Of a stretch of 64,000 nucleotides of DNA, positions 36,919 through 47,692 are shown in pieces. The stretch is taken from the NCBI GenBank assembly GCA_030765065.1, contig CM060990.1, positions 676,171,618-676,235,617 on the forward strand, read 5' to 3'. A program made the translations under genes and the position numbers. The notes beneath the pieces are model-generated. The model saw nothing but the letters and a program-made list of their open reading frames with translations, made no database searches and was not told where the DNA came from. Source of the DNA: Deroplatys truncata. Its lineage: Eukaryota > Arthropoda > Insecta > Mantodea > Mantidae. Position 1 is the stretch's first letter. Every line of letters begins with the position of its first letter.

Positions 36919-38225
36919 GATGAGACAGCAAAATAAAGAAAGAAAAGAAAGGCGTTCAGTGCACATCTGATTGTGGTTTTGATCTTCTGACCACTTAATG
37001 CCCAAATTTGAGAATTAAATGCATGTGTACAGGTGTGTAAAAATAGCGTGTGAAATACTAAATGTTGATTTTCTTCTAATCTGGGTATCTTATCTTTTAC
37101 CAGTTTCAAATGTTCTTCGTAACACAGTTTCTGTTCAGCTTATATCGGATTTTCAGAATGCGTTATTTAACTGCGGATGAATGCATCTCAAGAACTTTTT
37201 GTTGATATCATGCACGTTTTTGAATTTTAATACATGATCGATTTTTATAGCATGAGCGTTACATACTTTATGAGTTTTTACAGAAAAGTTTCTAATGCCC
37301 CACAAAACTTATTCTTTGATTGTAATCAACTATATTCGAGAAATAATGCACAGAATGTAAGTTTAAAATGTTCATCAAGTGGAGCATTTTAAATACGACT
37401 GAAGTGTATTTCTGTAAAAATTGTTTTCGCTAAAAGTCAGAGAACATGGCACCACGAATATGAATTTCCTGTAATAAATTATTTTCAATCAATCTGCGAT
37501 AAAAGTTTCAATTCAAATGACTGAAACTTCTAGAAGTTAACGATTTCGGTACTGAGTAACCTTAAAAGCTAAACATTAAATGTGGAATCATAAATGCCTC
37601 GTGATTAAAAGTCAGTAGGATTTTGATAATTTCCAGAACTTACGTCTATAAAGCGAGTAAACATAAATTTCTAATAATGTCCAGCGAAGGGTTACCAAAT
37701 TCTGCACGTAGCATTTGCATTGCATTGTCATTGCCAGACCAGAATTTGAAGTTGATAAGTTAAGCATTGCATATTTTAGGACGTTTACAGATGAACTGCC
37801 TTAATAAGAAGAAAGTAAAAGTAGGAGAGAAATTACGAGGAGGGTCCTGCTTAATGTCTCAGTAAGAGCCCGTTTTGTATGTTTTACACCGATTATTGGT
37901 TTGGGCTGTTTAATGTACGTTTAAAAACTCAGGCCATGAAATGGTTGAAACGAATACTGCACTGAACTCCGGAAACGCTAAGCTGAGAGTTATCTGACTT
38001 TGCTTTTTGCGGGTAATGGAATGTCCCGAAAAAAACTCTTATCTAGGCAAGTCACCTCAGGCTAGGGTAATGATGGGTCTTCCACGTAAAAGAAACAGAT
38101 GGGAATGGTATTTATTGCACCAAGACCTTATGAAACCGAGTATGATGATCCAGGCTCTTATTGCGGAAGCCCCGAATTCGATTCCCGTTGGATCGTGATA
38201 CCGTAATTATTCACGGGAGATATAA
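36919..38225 (+). repeat. Segmental tandem repeat unit U4 (truncated)
   Basis: Matches the start of U3 including the long-form segment, and stops at TTCACGGGAGATATAAATAA, which corresponds to about 33225 in U3. The array ends here. Confidence 0.85.
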
Positions 38226-38610
38226 ATAATAAAATAAAGAAATAACAGTAAGATAGAGAAATAGTTGCAATAAATCATTTCCGTATATTAAATCAATGTA
38301 TAATGGAACAAGTTGTGTTGAAAGATTTGTCCGTAAATAAGAAGGTAATTAGGAAGTCATGTTAACGGAAGTCATTAGCGACAACCGGATTCAGAGAGCA
38401 TTAGCGTTAAAAATTCCTGGAGTTCAATACGTGTGTAAACAGGCACGCAGGCCAATTCCGAAAAAGAGAAGTGAAAGGTATTTCTGAGATTATAGCCAGA
38501 CCCCTACTAAAGAGGCGTGAAACAACGTTTGTGGGAGTAGTTTTAATGTAGGCCTGGCTTAAGTAACAAGAAAGCATTTAATTTAAATCAGGTTAAAATT
38601 ATTTTTTTAA
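38226..38610. other. No gene recognised between U4 and mariner-like terminus
   Basis: AT-rich DNA of about 385 bp with nothing recognised. Confidence 0.5.
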
Positions 38611-38758
38611 GTGGGAACCTACAATTAGAGTGAACTAAAATTCACCCTAAAATGACCTTCACAACGTCCTCCAAATAAAAAACGACTAACGATATTTCTA
38701 CAACGCTTAGTTTTGGAGATATTGTATTGTCTGAACTTAAATGGTCCACCCTGTATAT
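38611..38758 (-). mobile_element. Mariner-like element terminus (5' end, truncated)
   Basis: Read on the minus strand from 38758: TATACAGGGTGGACCATTTA, AATATCTCCAAAACTAAG, a KTTTTTTATTTGGAGGACG-type phrase, and finally GGTTCCCACTTAAAA. A TATACAGGGTG start with this internal order is common in insect DUF4817/mariner-like elements. No opposite terminus or transposase is next to it. It may belong to the same family as the relic at 22120-22470, but this cannot be shown here. Confidence 0.5.
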
Positions 38759-39775
38759 CTGTGGTTTTAGACTGTGTTAGGAAAGCGTTTTTCGTTTTGC
38801 AGTTTTACTCAAAGTAAGTACCAAGATTAACTTTACCTTTACTTACAGTTTGAGTGTATATTGTGTGCTATAGAGAAGAACAGTCTTCACTGCACTAGAG
38901 GTAATTTCACCAAATATTACATTTAAAATGAGCGTTTATCCGTGGACTAATAGTTGACGATCTTTTCACCTGCAATTCCACTCTCATGTCTGCAATTCTC
39001 TTCTGATCTATTAGTCTATATCCGGCCAGTGTTCTGAGGAATTTCATTTCCGAGTTTTACTTCGTAAATTAAAACTCAAAACCTGGCGCGACTGCTGCAG
39101 GGTTAAATACTGTTTGGTGTTAACAAACATGTGTACAAAATATAACAGTACCTACAATGAGGGCACTATTGACTCTATATGTTTTTATAAATTATAAATT
39201 TTTGCCCTAAAACTCAGTACTGGTTTTGATTACTGAGAAACCCTTCCACCTGTAAGTATTTCTTTTAGTTCCATTTATACACCGTCTTTAACTACAAGTG
39301 GTCTTATGGGCGGCCTGTTTTTTGGAACTTGTTGTTGCCTATAGGATAGCGGGAAAACGTTGGGCGTTTTTTGTAGCGGGAAATCGCTGGTCCTCTTGGT
39401 TGATGGCCTCTGTTGCAGTGTCCTGGTCTCCGGCTATCTTTGCTCAGCAGCTGATGATTTCTTCCTTCCTAATAAGTTACCTATCTAACTAATTTCACTG
39501 ATCTCAGGGTTTTCGTAGGTGAGGCAAATTAAAATACACTGCATTTCCCTTAAAATGTGGTTTATTATCAATAAAATACTTATGGGCGGCTAGCTTTTCC
39601 CATCTATAACAATTCTCACCATAATAATATATTGGGAGCCTAATCTAACTGCACACGCTTCCCCGCCCATATGCACACACATGAATCCGTCGTCCACAGA
39701 GTATCATTAAGTGTCGAGGAGATTCTATAACAGAGTGAAAATCTGTTGTTTTTTTCGAGTGGAGGAGAAAATGAT
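38759..39775. other. No gene recognised
   Basis: About 1 kb without recognised features. A 64-codon frame at 39298-39492 has no family resemblance. Confidence 0.5.
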
Positions 39776-40347
39776 TTAATCACTTACCTCAGCCCCGATG
39801 GGAGTCGGGACTGAGAGTGTGGGACTCACCAATAGTCGGCATACCCACTAAAAACTCCTCCACCGGAATGGAAAAGGAAGAAGGAAGAAAGAGGAATTCT
39901 GAGTGATAATGCGGCCGTACCGTTGTTGCACCGGCGTATTCAGGGTAAGAATATATTGGCCGGCCACTAGGGCCTAAGCCAGGTGAAGGTGAGGCGCCAG
40001 GACGCAAGCATGACCGAGGCCCTACTTGCGCCCTTGGGAATTCAGGAGTGAAGGGTAAAGGAAGTTATGAGTGGTAGTAAGGCAGCAGTTCCCAGGTTGC
40101 TGCCGTGGTGAGTGAAGTGTGTGATTCAATGGTTCCTCGGGTTCCTGGCGCGGCCACTCTTCGTCGTGCCCGGCCAGTCCGTAGGAGCAGTTGTTGGTTG
40201 ATGAAGTTTCCTGACTTCATCTATGATTGCACGTTCAATTTGGTTGCGGAGTCCGTTGATGAGTCTACGGGTCTCCCCACTGAGAAATGTTACGTTCCGC
40301 GATATGAAGTTGTTGGTTTCGGTATGGAGCTCTCGAAGCCCCGCAAC

Positions 40348-41451
40348 TTAGGCCTCAAGGGCTCCCAGTCGCGTGGGTCGGTCGTCACTTTCCACCTCTG
40401 TGTCATCTGGTTCGACGAGGTGGCTCTCGATGCGTGCCAGCTTGCGCTGGACCGACGCGAGGGTCCTGTCATCACCCTGGAGGTCTGAGATCTGTTTGGA
40501 GAGTGCGAAGATCGCCCTGGCCGAGGTCCGCTGCTTGGCCTCCACTGCCGCTAGGCGCGTGTTGGTTGCACAGCGTAACTCAGTCAAGCGAGTGATGAAG
40601 TCTTGGAGACTAGCCTGCATCGCTGACAGCGTGACTTGTAGTTCTGGGTGAGTTGGTTGTGATGTTCCCCTTACACGGGGAGTCGTCGGCGGAGGCGGTT
40701 TAGTGGTCGTCGTCAGCGTAGCTGACCCAGCTGGTGGCTTGCTCCGGGGGTACAGGGGGCACTGAGCCTGCCCCGTGAAGTGCGTGTGCCCGGAGCAAGT
40801 GGCGCAGAACCTGCGACGTCGGCGGAGGTCGTGATCAGTGCAGTTTGCCGTAAGACAAGCTGCTCCGCAGTAGTGGCACCGAGGTGCGGCGTTGCATACC
40901 TGCGCTGTGTGAGCGTAGCCACAACAGCGGCGGCAGGGTACCGGAAGTTCACTCCTGCTTGCCTCGACACGCAAACACTGCCCGAGAAGAGGCAGGCTTG
41001 ATCCCAAGGCCGCCTGAGCGTCCGAGGCGGAACCCAGATGGAGGCGTACTAGCGGTGTTGGCCCTCTAGGAGAGATTATCCGGGAGGCCCGAATAGCAGA
41101 GCGCCAGTGGTGCCTTGCAGCATCCAGCACGAAGTGCACTGGAAGATCCCTCGGCACTCCACAGATGACGACACTGTGGCGGCCATCTGACGGAGGGTGC
41201 GTCTGCGGCGACAGTGGACTCACCAGTGGCGGTAAGCCGTCGGCAGTCGGTGGCGTTGTACAGCCCTGTGTAGGAGAAACAGGGCTGGTGGCAACCTGTG
41301 GTGCAGCAATGCGACCGGGTGAAGCAGCAGCCGAAGCGTAGCTGGGCCCGGTCAGCGGTGGCGGCGAGGCGGCTTTCCGGCGGATGCCGGTGAAGCTGCC
41401 GGCGAGACGGCGGAGTCCGCGGCCGGAGCCGGGGAAGCAGCGGTGGAATCC
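40348..41451 (-). CDS. ORF1 gag-like protein with three zinc knuckles
   Basis: Stop-free frame of 367 codons with no in-frame ATG before the conserved part; the expected start probably lies in another frame upstream (a KRRKRRAAEDS-type basic stretch near 41460-41480), which implies a frameshift. Domains in order: Pro/Thr/Ser-rich N-terminal region; a probable RNA-binding fold (HSVVICGVPRDLPVHFV ... TPLVRLHLGSAS) as in jockey/I gag; CRRCCGYAHTAQVC (C-x2-C-x4-H-x4-C); CHYCGAACLTANC; CATCSGHTHFTGQAQC; then a Pro-rich linker and a probable coiled coil (VTLSAMQASLQDFITRLTEL onwards). In jockey-type elements this protein packages element RNA. The frameshift makes this copy probably non-functional. 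Confidence 0.65.
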   Translation of the reverse strand, partial: GFHRCFPGSGRGLRRLAGSFTGIRRKAASPPPLTGPSYASAAASPGRIAAPQVATSPVSPTQGCTTPPTADGLPPLVSPLSPQTHPPSDGRHSVVICGVPRDLPVHFVLDAARHHWRSAIRASRIISPRGPTPLVRLHLGSASDAQAALGSSLPLLGQCLRVEASRSELPVPCRRCCGYAHTAQVCNAAPRCHYCGAACLTANCTDHDLRRRRRFCATCSGHTHFTGQAQCPLYPRSKPPAGSATLTTTTKPPPPTTPRVRGTSQPTHPELQVTLSAMQASLQDFITRLTELRCATNTRLAAVEAKQRTSARAIFALSKQISDLQGDDRTLASVQRKLARIESHLVEPDDTEVESDDRPTRLGALEA

Positions 41452-41565
41452 TCAGCGGCACGACGTTTTCTCCTCTTCTCCCCATTTCAGTGATCTCGGC
41501 GAAGCGTAGTGATGTTACCTCTGCGGAGTCTCGAAGCCGGGGGAAAATCTGGAGCCTGCTTTCCC

Positions 41566-41573
41566 CTTTTATA
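41566..41573 (-). promoter_or_regulatory. TATA-box-like sequence upstream of gag-only element
   Basis: Minus strand GGGTATAAAAGGGGAAAG, a strong match to the TATA consensus, about 30 bp upstream of CTCCAGATTTTCC where the GC-rich element sequence begins. Jockey-type LINEs normally have internal TATA-less promoters, so this could be a chance or host sequence. Confidence 0.3.
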
Positions 41574-41582
41574 CCCAAACCT

Positions 41583-42610
41583 AGTGATGCTAACCTTCGC
41601 GCCTTAAAATCTAACGACATTTTTATTTTGGTCCTCAGACCGCGTTGCCTTATTATGTATGAAAATATTCTGCTCCAAAACTTTTCGCACAGGCGTCCCA
41701 GTGACGCGCCGGAAGCAAATCGAATATCCCTGTCTCTTTCATTTCTATATATGTCCCTTTCTATTTCTTGTTATGCCTTCAAGTTCCGTGCTCGTTAACT
41801 TGGTGAAAGGAGGTATAGGTACTTCTACCTAGAATTACTTTTACCTGGAATTAGATAGCTCGCCTGCCCTTTACTTATCTAAATTACAATCTCCTTATAC
41901 ATCTCTTGGCTGCTAAATGTTCTAACATCTTTCTTGCTGAATTAGATTATTATGTAGGTACAATTCTTGTTTGATATTGATTTATATGTATGTATATATA
42001 TATGCGTGTGTGTGTTTGTGTGTGGTATATCCCTTTTCATAGGCAATGGTGTTAACTCGTATTTGTTTGTCGTTGAGTTTCTGATAAACTGCGGGTTTTA
42101 TTCATTAGATCACATACACATTCAAACACTCATTCATATTTCCAGACTTTGGGGAGAATAAGGAATAACCTTGGCTAGAAAAAAATTCCCACCTACAAGC
42201 AAGACTCCAAATTCACCTAAAATGTTCGGAATTAATTTCCAAAGACCTGGTTTTCAATGTTGAAACCAAAAATAATCGTAGGTAATATGTGCACAAGTAG
42301 GAATTAGGTAATTAGCAGAAGTAAACCTTCTACGGAACGGTTTCTCCTTTATTTTCGTGTCAGTCAAACACGTCAGCCTGAGTGGAGTATTCCGTTGAGG
42401 TGTGGTTTTCAATGGTTTTGGTTTGTATCCCGGGGACTGCACCTAAGTATGTGAATATAATCCAGTATTCAGCAGCGGATAATCCGGGCATACGAACGAC
42501 GTTGATTCGGTTCTGGTAGTAGCAACCGTCGCGTCGTTAAATAACATTAACAGTTCTAACAAGTTTTATCCCTTGTATTGTTCTCTTTGTTTGAAATTCA
42601 CCTCTGACAC
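41583..42610. other. No gene recognised; short TA/TG microsatellite
   Basis: Mostly unique AT-rich DNA. At 41983-42027 lies a compound run of TATATA and TGTGTG units. Nothing else recognised. Confidence 0.5.
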
Positions 42611-42616
42611 TTATGT

Positions 42617-42960
42617 ATGACCGAGCGAGATGGCGCCGCGGTAACGTGTGTAACTGGCATTCGGAAGGTCCCAGATTCGATCCCCAGCGACCGATGGATT
42701 TTTCGTGCTTTCCCCGGGTCGGCAGGCGAATGCTAGGGAGTTTCTCCTCTACCACGATTTCCTTTCCATCATTTTCCCTTTCATTCCGTTGCCGGACAGA
42801 TGGCGCGGATGGATTCTCAAAGGAAAGATCACTTCCCGCAGACAACAGAGGGCTGTTTGGTCGTCGGGTCGTTCATCGCTCTCTCTAGGCAACTGCGGCA
42901 GTGGGACGGGTCTTCGAGCTTGGTAATGTTAGGAACTTCCGCGTGTCTCTGTGGCCTGTA
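42617..42960 (+). mobile_element. tRNA-derived SINE, family 1
   Basis: The head (42617-42692) has an A-box-like GAGATGGCGCCGCGGTAACG and a B-box-like CCCAGATTCGATCCCC with tRNA-like spacing, so it can be an RNA polymerase III promoter. It continues into a GC-rich, tRNA-unrelated body (CTTTCCCCGGGTCGGCAGG, TTTCCTTTCCATCATTTTCC, GACAGATGGCGCGGATGG). Frames across it (for example 42613-42888) are by-products. The 3' end is uncertain. Confidence 0.6.
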
Positions 42961-44160
42961 GCCTCCTGTGGTTCCTTCACTTCAATCCTTACTCGTGAGA
43001 GATGGTAGCCGCAATACATCTATTCAGGTCGCAGTGTGCAAGGTGTCCCCCTCCGTTGAGTAACTTATACCCATACTTATGAATTATAAGTCGAAAGATA
43101 CATATATTCTGTGGTTTTATATTAGTGATTGTGTTTGTCACCAGAATTTGTAAGAGTTACTAACACTTCTTGGGGGTGTATTTTAGTTTACAACTCTTTA
43201 TGATCAAAAGCATCCTCGGAGATGATGATTTTACTAAAATTTGGTTATGTGCCGACTGCATAACCACCTCTAGTAATAAGTTTGACATTTAAACACACAT
43301 CTGCACGTTGATTCCAGAATTTCACTCCGTTCAAAAACATTGTAGTAACCAAATTCACGGAGAGAAAATCCAGAAAATCCAAATCCATTAAAATCCAAAA
43401 GAAATAAACATAGTAATTACAGTTTACGAGTGGTCAAATTTCAATATTTTTCATTTTGATACTTTTATATTTTCCTGTGGTTTTTACAACACAATTTCAC
43501 TTGCAATTAGTAGAGCAAACTCTTTCTTATAACATCCTCAGTTTTGCAGCTTCAAAAATGTATTTCCCAATCGGTTTAAAGTATGTGTGTGTGGCATTAT
43601 TAGGTATCGTAAAATATAGTTCTTGTGGTTCGCATATAAAGCAATAATTTTTAAACGCCACAAGAAAGATTTGAAAAACCAATGCCAAAACACTAATAGA
43701 TGAAATGTCTTGAGAAGATTGCCACAACACGTATCGTTTGTGCACCTGCAAACTAAAAATTAGAATTCCGAGTCAGTTAATTTGAGTGCTGAACTTTTTC
43801 TAGTCACTGTATAGCCTTGGTTTTGTAAATTCGTAGCGATCATCTAAGAGAGTCCTGCTTATTATAAATATTTTCCACACTATCAGTTTCTGAGTTATTA
43901 AATGTTCGGAAGAACTTTAAAAACTGAAGTTTTGTTACAATCTGTTTAGGCTGTATACACTTAATTCTACTTCAAAAGAAATATAAAATAAGAAGCTATT
44001 AAAAGCCGTAGATAGTCAAAGGCCTCGTTGATAATTAAAAACATAATCGATAACGCTAGACATTTCCTTTAGAAAAAAAAACAGCAAACATGCCTATGTA
44101 CATAACGGCACCAAGACCCAGAACGAGTTCTCAACACTATCCAGAGGCGAGTCACTGTAT
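42961..44160. other. AT-rich DNA, nothing recognised
   Basis: Overlapping frames on both strands near 43456-43751 have no recognisable domain and no codon pattern that would favour a gene. Confidence 0.5.
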
Positions 44161-44185
44161 TCAATTGCTAATATTCAGTACAAAG

Positions 44186-44430
44186 CGCTAGCCTCTACTT
44201 CCCGAGATCGCGGGTTCAAACCCGGCAGAGGGCGGTAGATTTTTTCGGGCGTAAAAATCTTTAGCATGGTTTCCTTTGGAAGGGAAGTAAAACCGGTGGT
44301 CCCGTGTCGTAGATTTACGGTACATAAAAGAACCTCAAACCTGATAAAGAGGCCTAAGAGCAAATTTTCCGTTCAATATAGAATGGGACGCTAAGGACCA
44401 CAGCAATTAAAGAGCGTCCATAAATAAAAT
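44186..44430 (+). mobile_element. tRNA-derived SINE, family 2, forward copy
   Basis: Begins inside the tRNA-like head with the B box GCGGGTTCAAACCCGGC, then GGGCGGTAGATTTTTTCGGG, GGAAGGGAAGTAAAACCGGT, CGTAGATTTACGG, AAAAGAACCT and ATGGGACGCTAAGGACCACA, and ends in an AATAAA-type tail. The antisense frame (44363-44175) is the artefact often seen over such SINEs. Confidence 0.7.
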
Positions 44431-44498
44431 TCAATATAGTTTTAAGAAATCAACCTTTGGGAAAACGTGATTCGTTGGTCCAAGGGATATTGGCTTTT

Positions 44499-44545
44499 AA
44501 TAATAATATAATTATTATTATTATTATTATTATTATTATCATCAT
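44499..44545 (+). repeat. (ATT)n microsatellite
   Basis: Run of ATT triplets ending in ATCATCATC, preceded by a short AAT run that makes a small inverted repeat. Confidence 0.85.
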
Positions 44546-45019
44546 CTTATTCTTAAAACGTATCCTCCTTCGCTGATATAGTAATTATTTGCATGTAATA
44601 TGTAGGTTTTATTTTCTCCGACTTGCTGTACGATTAAGACCGGTTCACAACAACCGACAACGACAAAGTTAAAATGCATGCATTATTATGACGTAAGCGA
44701 GCACAACGGGAAGCTTTCGTGGGCAATGGGAGTTCGTAAAGAAAACTTGGCTAAGTTTTAGCTTTCTCGTTCTCGTTCCCGTTCCCGGACACGGCATATT
44801 AGATCCATGTTGTGCATATTGGACTCTTCACTGTTGACATCACTCAAAGCGGCCGCGACATGAAACCACCGCTAGAGTTCTCTCTAGTTGCAGGCTACAA
44901 AATTGAAACTAGAAGAAATTCTGGTATATGTGCGTCCTAACCTCAGATCCTGACACCAACAGATCCATTGAGCGTTGATTCTTCTAGTAAAAGGGCCATC
45001 TGTAGTTTGTTTATATGTA

Positions 45020-45275
45020 ACTCAAAGTTTTTATTTATTTATGGGCGCTCTTTAACTGCTGTGGTCCTTAGCGTCCCATTCTATATTGAGCGTGAAAGAC
45101 CGGTAATTTTGCTCAGAGGCCCCTTTATCAGGCTTCAGGTTCTTTTACGTGCCGTAAATCTACGACAGCGTTCCACCGGCTTTACTTCCCTTCCGAAGGA
45201 AGCTATACTATGGATTTTTGCGCCCGAAATAATCCACCGCCCTCTGCCGGGTTTGAACCGGTGACCTCAACTCAA
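45020..45275 (-). mobile_element. tRNA-derived SINE, family 2, reversed copy
   Basis: Reverse-complement match to the copy at 44186-44430 over its whole length, roughly 85% identical by eye, with the B box GGTTCAAACCCGGC near 45250 and an ATAAATAAAT tail at 45030. The two copies form an inverted pair about 0.6 kb apart. Confidence 0.7.
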
Positions 45276-45716
45276 AACCGATTATTGCATAAAACACAAT
45301 AGCGAAAACTACAAAGAGCAGCAAAAATCGGTAGAAATTAACAAAGAATAACATACGACTTTAACGTATGCCGTTAATAAAGAATGACATTTGGTACGAC
45401 TAGAGAATCGAAACTAGTTAGAAAATGTTTACTCTATCGAATTTTGACGTTGGCTGAATTGGAAGCAGGTGAAAAATATCATTGGTCAGTTAGAAGCAAA
45501 TGAAATGCCAATGCACAAAATAGAATTTGCACTTTGTGATCGATATATACATTGCTGTTCTCATTACCGGGCTACGGTGTAAGAAAATCTTGTATGCTGT
45601 TTTGCATCCCGTTCTCGTCCACGTTTAGGTTATGAACCAACCTTTAGTTTTTCCTGTTTTGCCATTGTCCTGCTTGTATTCCGTTTTTCTAACGTTTACA
45701 ACACATGTATTTACAG

Positions 45717-45862
45717 GGGCACAAAACATCCATTACGGCAGCCGGCTGGACGACGTTCTTCGCGGACATCTTAAAAGGAAATACCCAGACATCATGACAA
45801 ATGTCCGCGGCTGGTTCCAGCGGCTGTTGTATTTACCACTGTTATATTGTATCCGTGTGGCA
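45717..45862 (+). CDS. Candidate internal exon of an unidentified gene
   Basis: A 146-bp segment is bounded by a good acceptor (CACATGTATTTACAG, AG at 45715-45716) and a near-perfect donor (GCA|GTAAGTATT, GT at 45863). In the frame with two leading bases it holds 48 codons without a stop: AQNIHYGSRLDDVLRGHL followed by KRKYPDIMTNVRGWFQRL and LYLPLLYCIRVA. GC content is higher than the flanks. No family is recognised. If real, the following intron holds the GTA satellite, and the other exons lie outside or were missed. Confidence 0.4.
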
Positions 45863-45867
45863 GTAAG

Positions 45868-47692
45868 TATTATATTATTATTACTATGTAGCAATAAGTA
45901 TTATTATTAGTACTTGTACTTGTAGCAGTAAAAGTAGTAGTAGTAGCAGCAACCAGTAGTAGGAGGGTAGTAGTAGCAGCAACGCTAGTAATAGTAGCAG
46001 CAGCAGTAGTAGTAGCGGTAGTAGTAGTAGTATTAGCAGCGGTAGTAGTGGAGCAGCGGTAGTAGTAGTAGCGGTAGTAGTAGTAGTAGTAGTAGCAGTA
46101 GCGGTAGTAGTAGTAGTAGTAGTAGTAGTAGCAGTAGCGGTAGTAGTAGCAGTAGTAGTAGTAGTATTAGTAGCGCTAGTAGTGGAGCAGCGGTAGTAGT
46201 AGTAGCGGTAGTAGTAGTAGTAGTAGCAGTAGCGGTAGTAGTAGTAGCGGAAGTAGTAGTAGTAGTATTAGTAGCGGTAGTAGTGGAGCAGCGGTAATAG
46301 TAGTAGCAGCAGCGGTAGTAGTAGTAGTAGCGGTAGTAGTAGTAGTAGTAGCAGTAGCGGTAGTAGTAGTAGTACCAGTAGCGGTAGTAGTAGCGGTAGT
46401 AGTAGTAGCAGTAGCGGTAGTAGTAGTAGTAGCAGTAGCGGTAGTAGTAGCGGTAGTAGTAGTAGCAGTAGCGGTAGTAGTAGTAGTAGTAGCAGTAGCG
46501 GTAGTAGTAGCGGTAGTAGTAGTAGCAGTAGCGGTAGTAGTAGTAGCAGTAGCGGTAGTAGTAGCGGTAGTAGTAGTAGTAGCAGTAGCGGTAGTAGTAG
46601 TAGTAGTAGCAGTAGCGGTAGTAGTAGCGGTAATAGTAGTAGTATTAGTAGCGGTAGTAGTGGAGCAGCGGTAGTAGTGGAGCAGCGGTAGTAGTAGTAG
46701 CAGCAGCGGTAGTAGTAGTAGTAGTAGTAGCAGTAGCGGTAGTAGTAGTAGTAGTAGCAGTAGCGGTAGTAGTAGCAGCGGTAGTAGTAGTAGTAGTATT
46801 AGTAGCGGTAGTAGTGGAGCAGCGGTAGTAGTAGTAGCAGTAGCGGTAGTAGTAGTAGTAGTAGCAGTAGCGGTAGTAGTAGCGATAGTAGTACTAGTAT
46901 TAGTAGCGGTAGTAGTGGAGCAGCGGTAGTAGTAGTAGCGGTAGTAGTAGTAGTAGTAGCAGTAGCGGTAGTAGTAGTAGTAGCGGTAGTAGTAGTAGCG
47001 TAGTAGTAGTAGTATTAGTAGCGGTAGTAGTGGAGCAGCGGTAGTAGTAGTAGCAGCAGCGGTAGTAGTAGTAGTAGTAGTAGCAGTAGCGGTAGTAGTA
47101 GTAGTAGCAGTAGCGGTAGTAGTAGCAGCGGTAGTAGTAGTAGTAGTATTAGTTGCGGTAGTAGTGGAGCAGCGGTAGTAGTAGTAGCAGTAGCGGTAGT
47201 AGTAGTAGTAGTAGTAGCGGTAGTAGTGGAGCAGTGGTAGTAGTAGTAGCGGTAGTAGTAGTAGTATTAGTAACGGTAGTAGTGGAGCAGCGGTAGTGGT
47301 AGTAGTAGTACTAGTAGCGGTAGTAGTAGTAGCAGCAGTAGTAGTAGTATTAGTAACGGTAGTAGTGGAGCAGCGGTAGTAGTAGCGGTAGTAGTAGTAG
47401 TGGTAGTAGTAGTAGTATTAGTAGTAGTAGCAGTAGTATTAGTAGCGGAAGTAGTGGAGCAGCGGTAGTAGTAGTAGCGGTAGTAGTATTAGTAGCTGCA
47501 GTAGTGGAGCAGCGGTAGTAGTAGTAGCGGTAGTAGTAGTAGTGGTAGTAGTAGTAGTAGCGGTAGTAGTATTAGTAGCGGTAGTAGTGGAGCAGCGGTA
47601 GTAGTAGTAGTGATAGTAGTAGTAGCGGTAGTAATAGTGGTAGTAGTAGTAGTATTAGTAGCGGTAGTAGTGGAGCAGCGGTAGTAGTAATA
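45868..47692 (+). repeat. GTA-trinucleotide satellite with higher-order pattern
   Basis: About 1.8 kb of GTA triplets in a single register, interspersed with GCG, GCA, ATT and GGA triplets. A longer motif recurs about every 60-130 bp (ATTAGTAGCGGTAGTAGTGG, then AGCAGCGGTAGTAGTAG). One plus frame reads Val/Ala, another Ser/Gly, the third is full of stops. The minus strand gives the Leu/Pro-rich tail of a long artefactual frame. Confidence 0.95.

Larger units (their letters stand above)
39776..41580 (-). mobile_element. Gag-only non-LTR retrotransposon (jockey/I-type)
   Basis: A GC-rich island in AT-rich DNA, read on the minus strand. It starts near a TATA-type sequence (41573-41566), passes a basic Ala/Ser/Pro-rich N-terminal part, a zinc-knuckle gag frame (stop at 40348) and about 570 bp of 3' region that ends in a GC-rich phrase (CCCGACTCCCATCGGGGCTG) before AT-rich DNA resumes. 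No endonuclease or reverse transcriptase lies between the gag and the 3' region. The element is either an internally deleted copy or a non-autonomous gag-only family like HeT-A. Base composition suggests a fairly recent insertion. Confidence 0.6.

Noticed and set aside
40105-40488. 127-codon plus-strand frame
   Set aside because: Antisense shadow of the GC-rich gag frame and its 3' region.
41066-41620. 184-codon minus-strand frame
   Set aside because: Overlaps the gag in another frame; its GC-rich composition explains the lack of stops. Only its first part may relate to the N terminus through a frameshift.
44175-45264. Similar peptides (FTSLPKE..., RPLPGLN...) from two frames
   Set aside because: Both are antisense to copies of one SINE family; this is a known type of spurious annotation.
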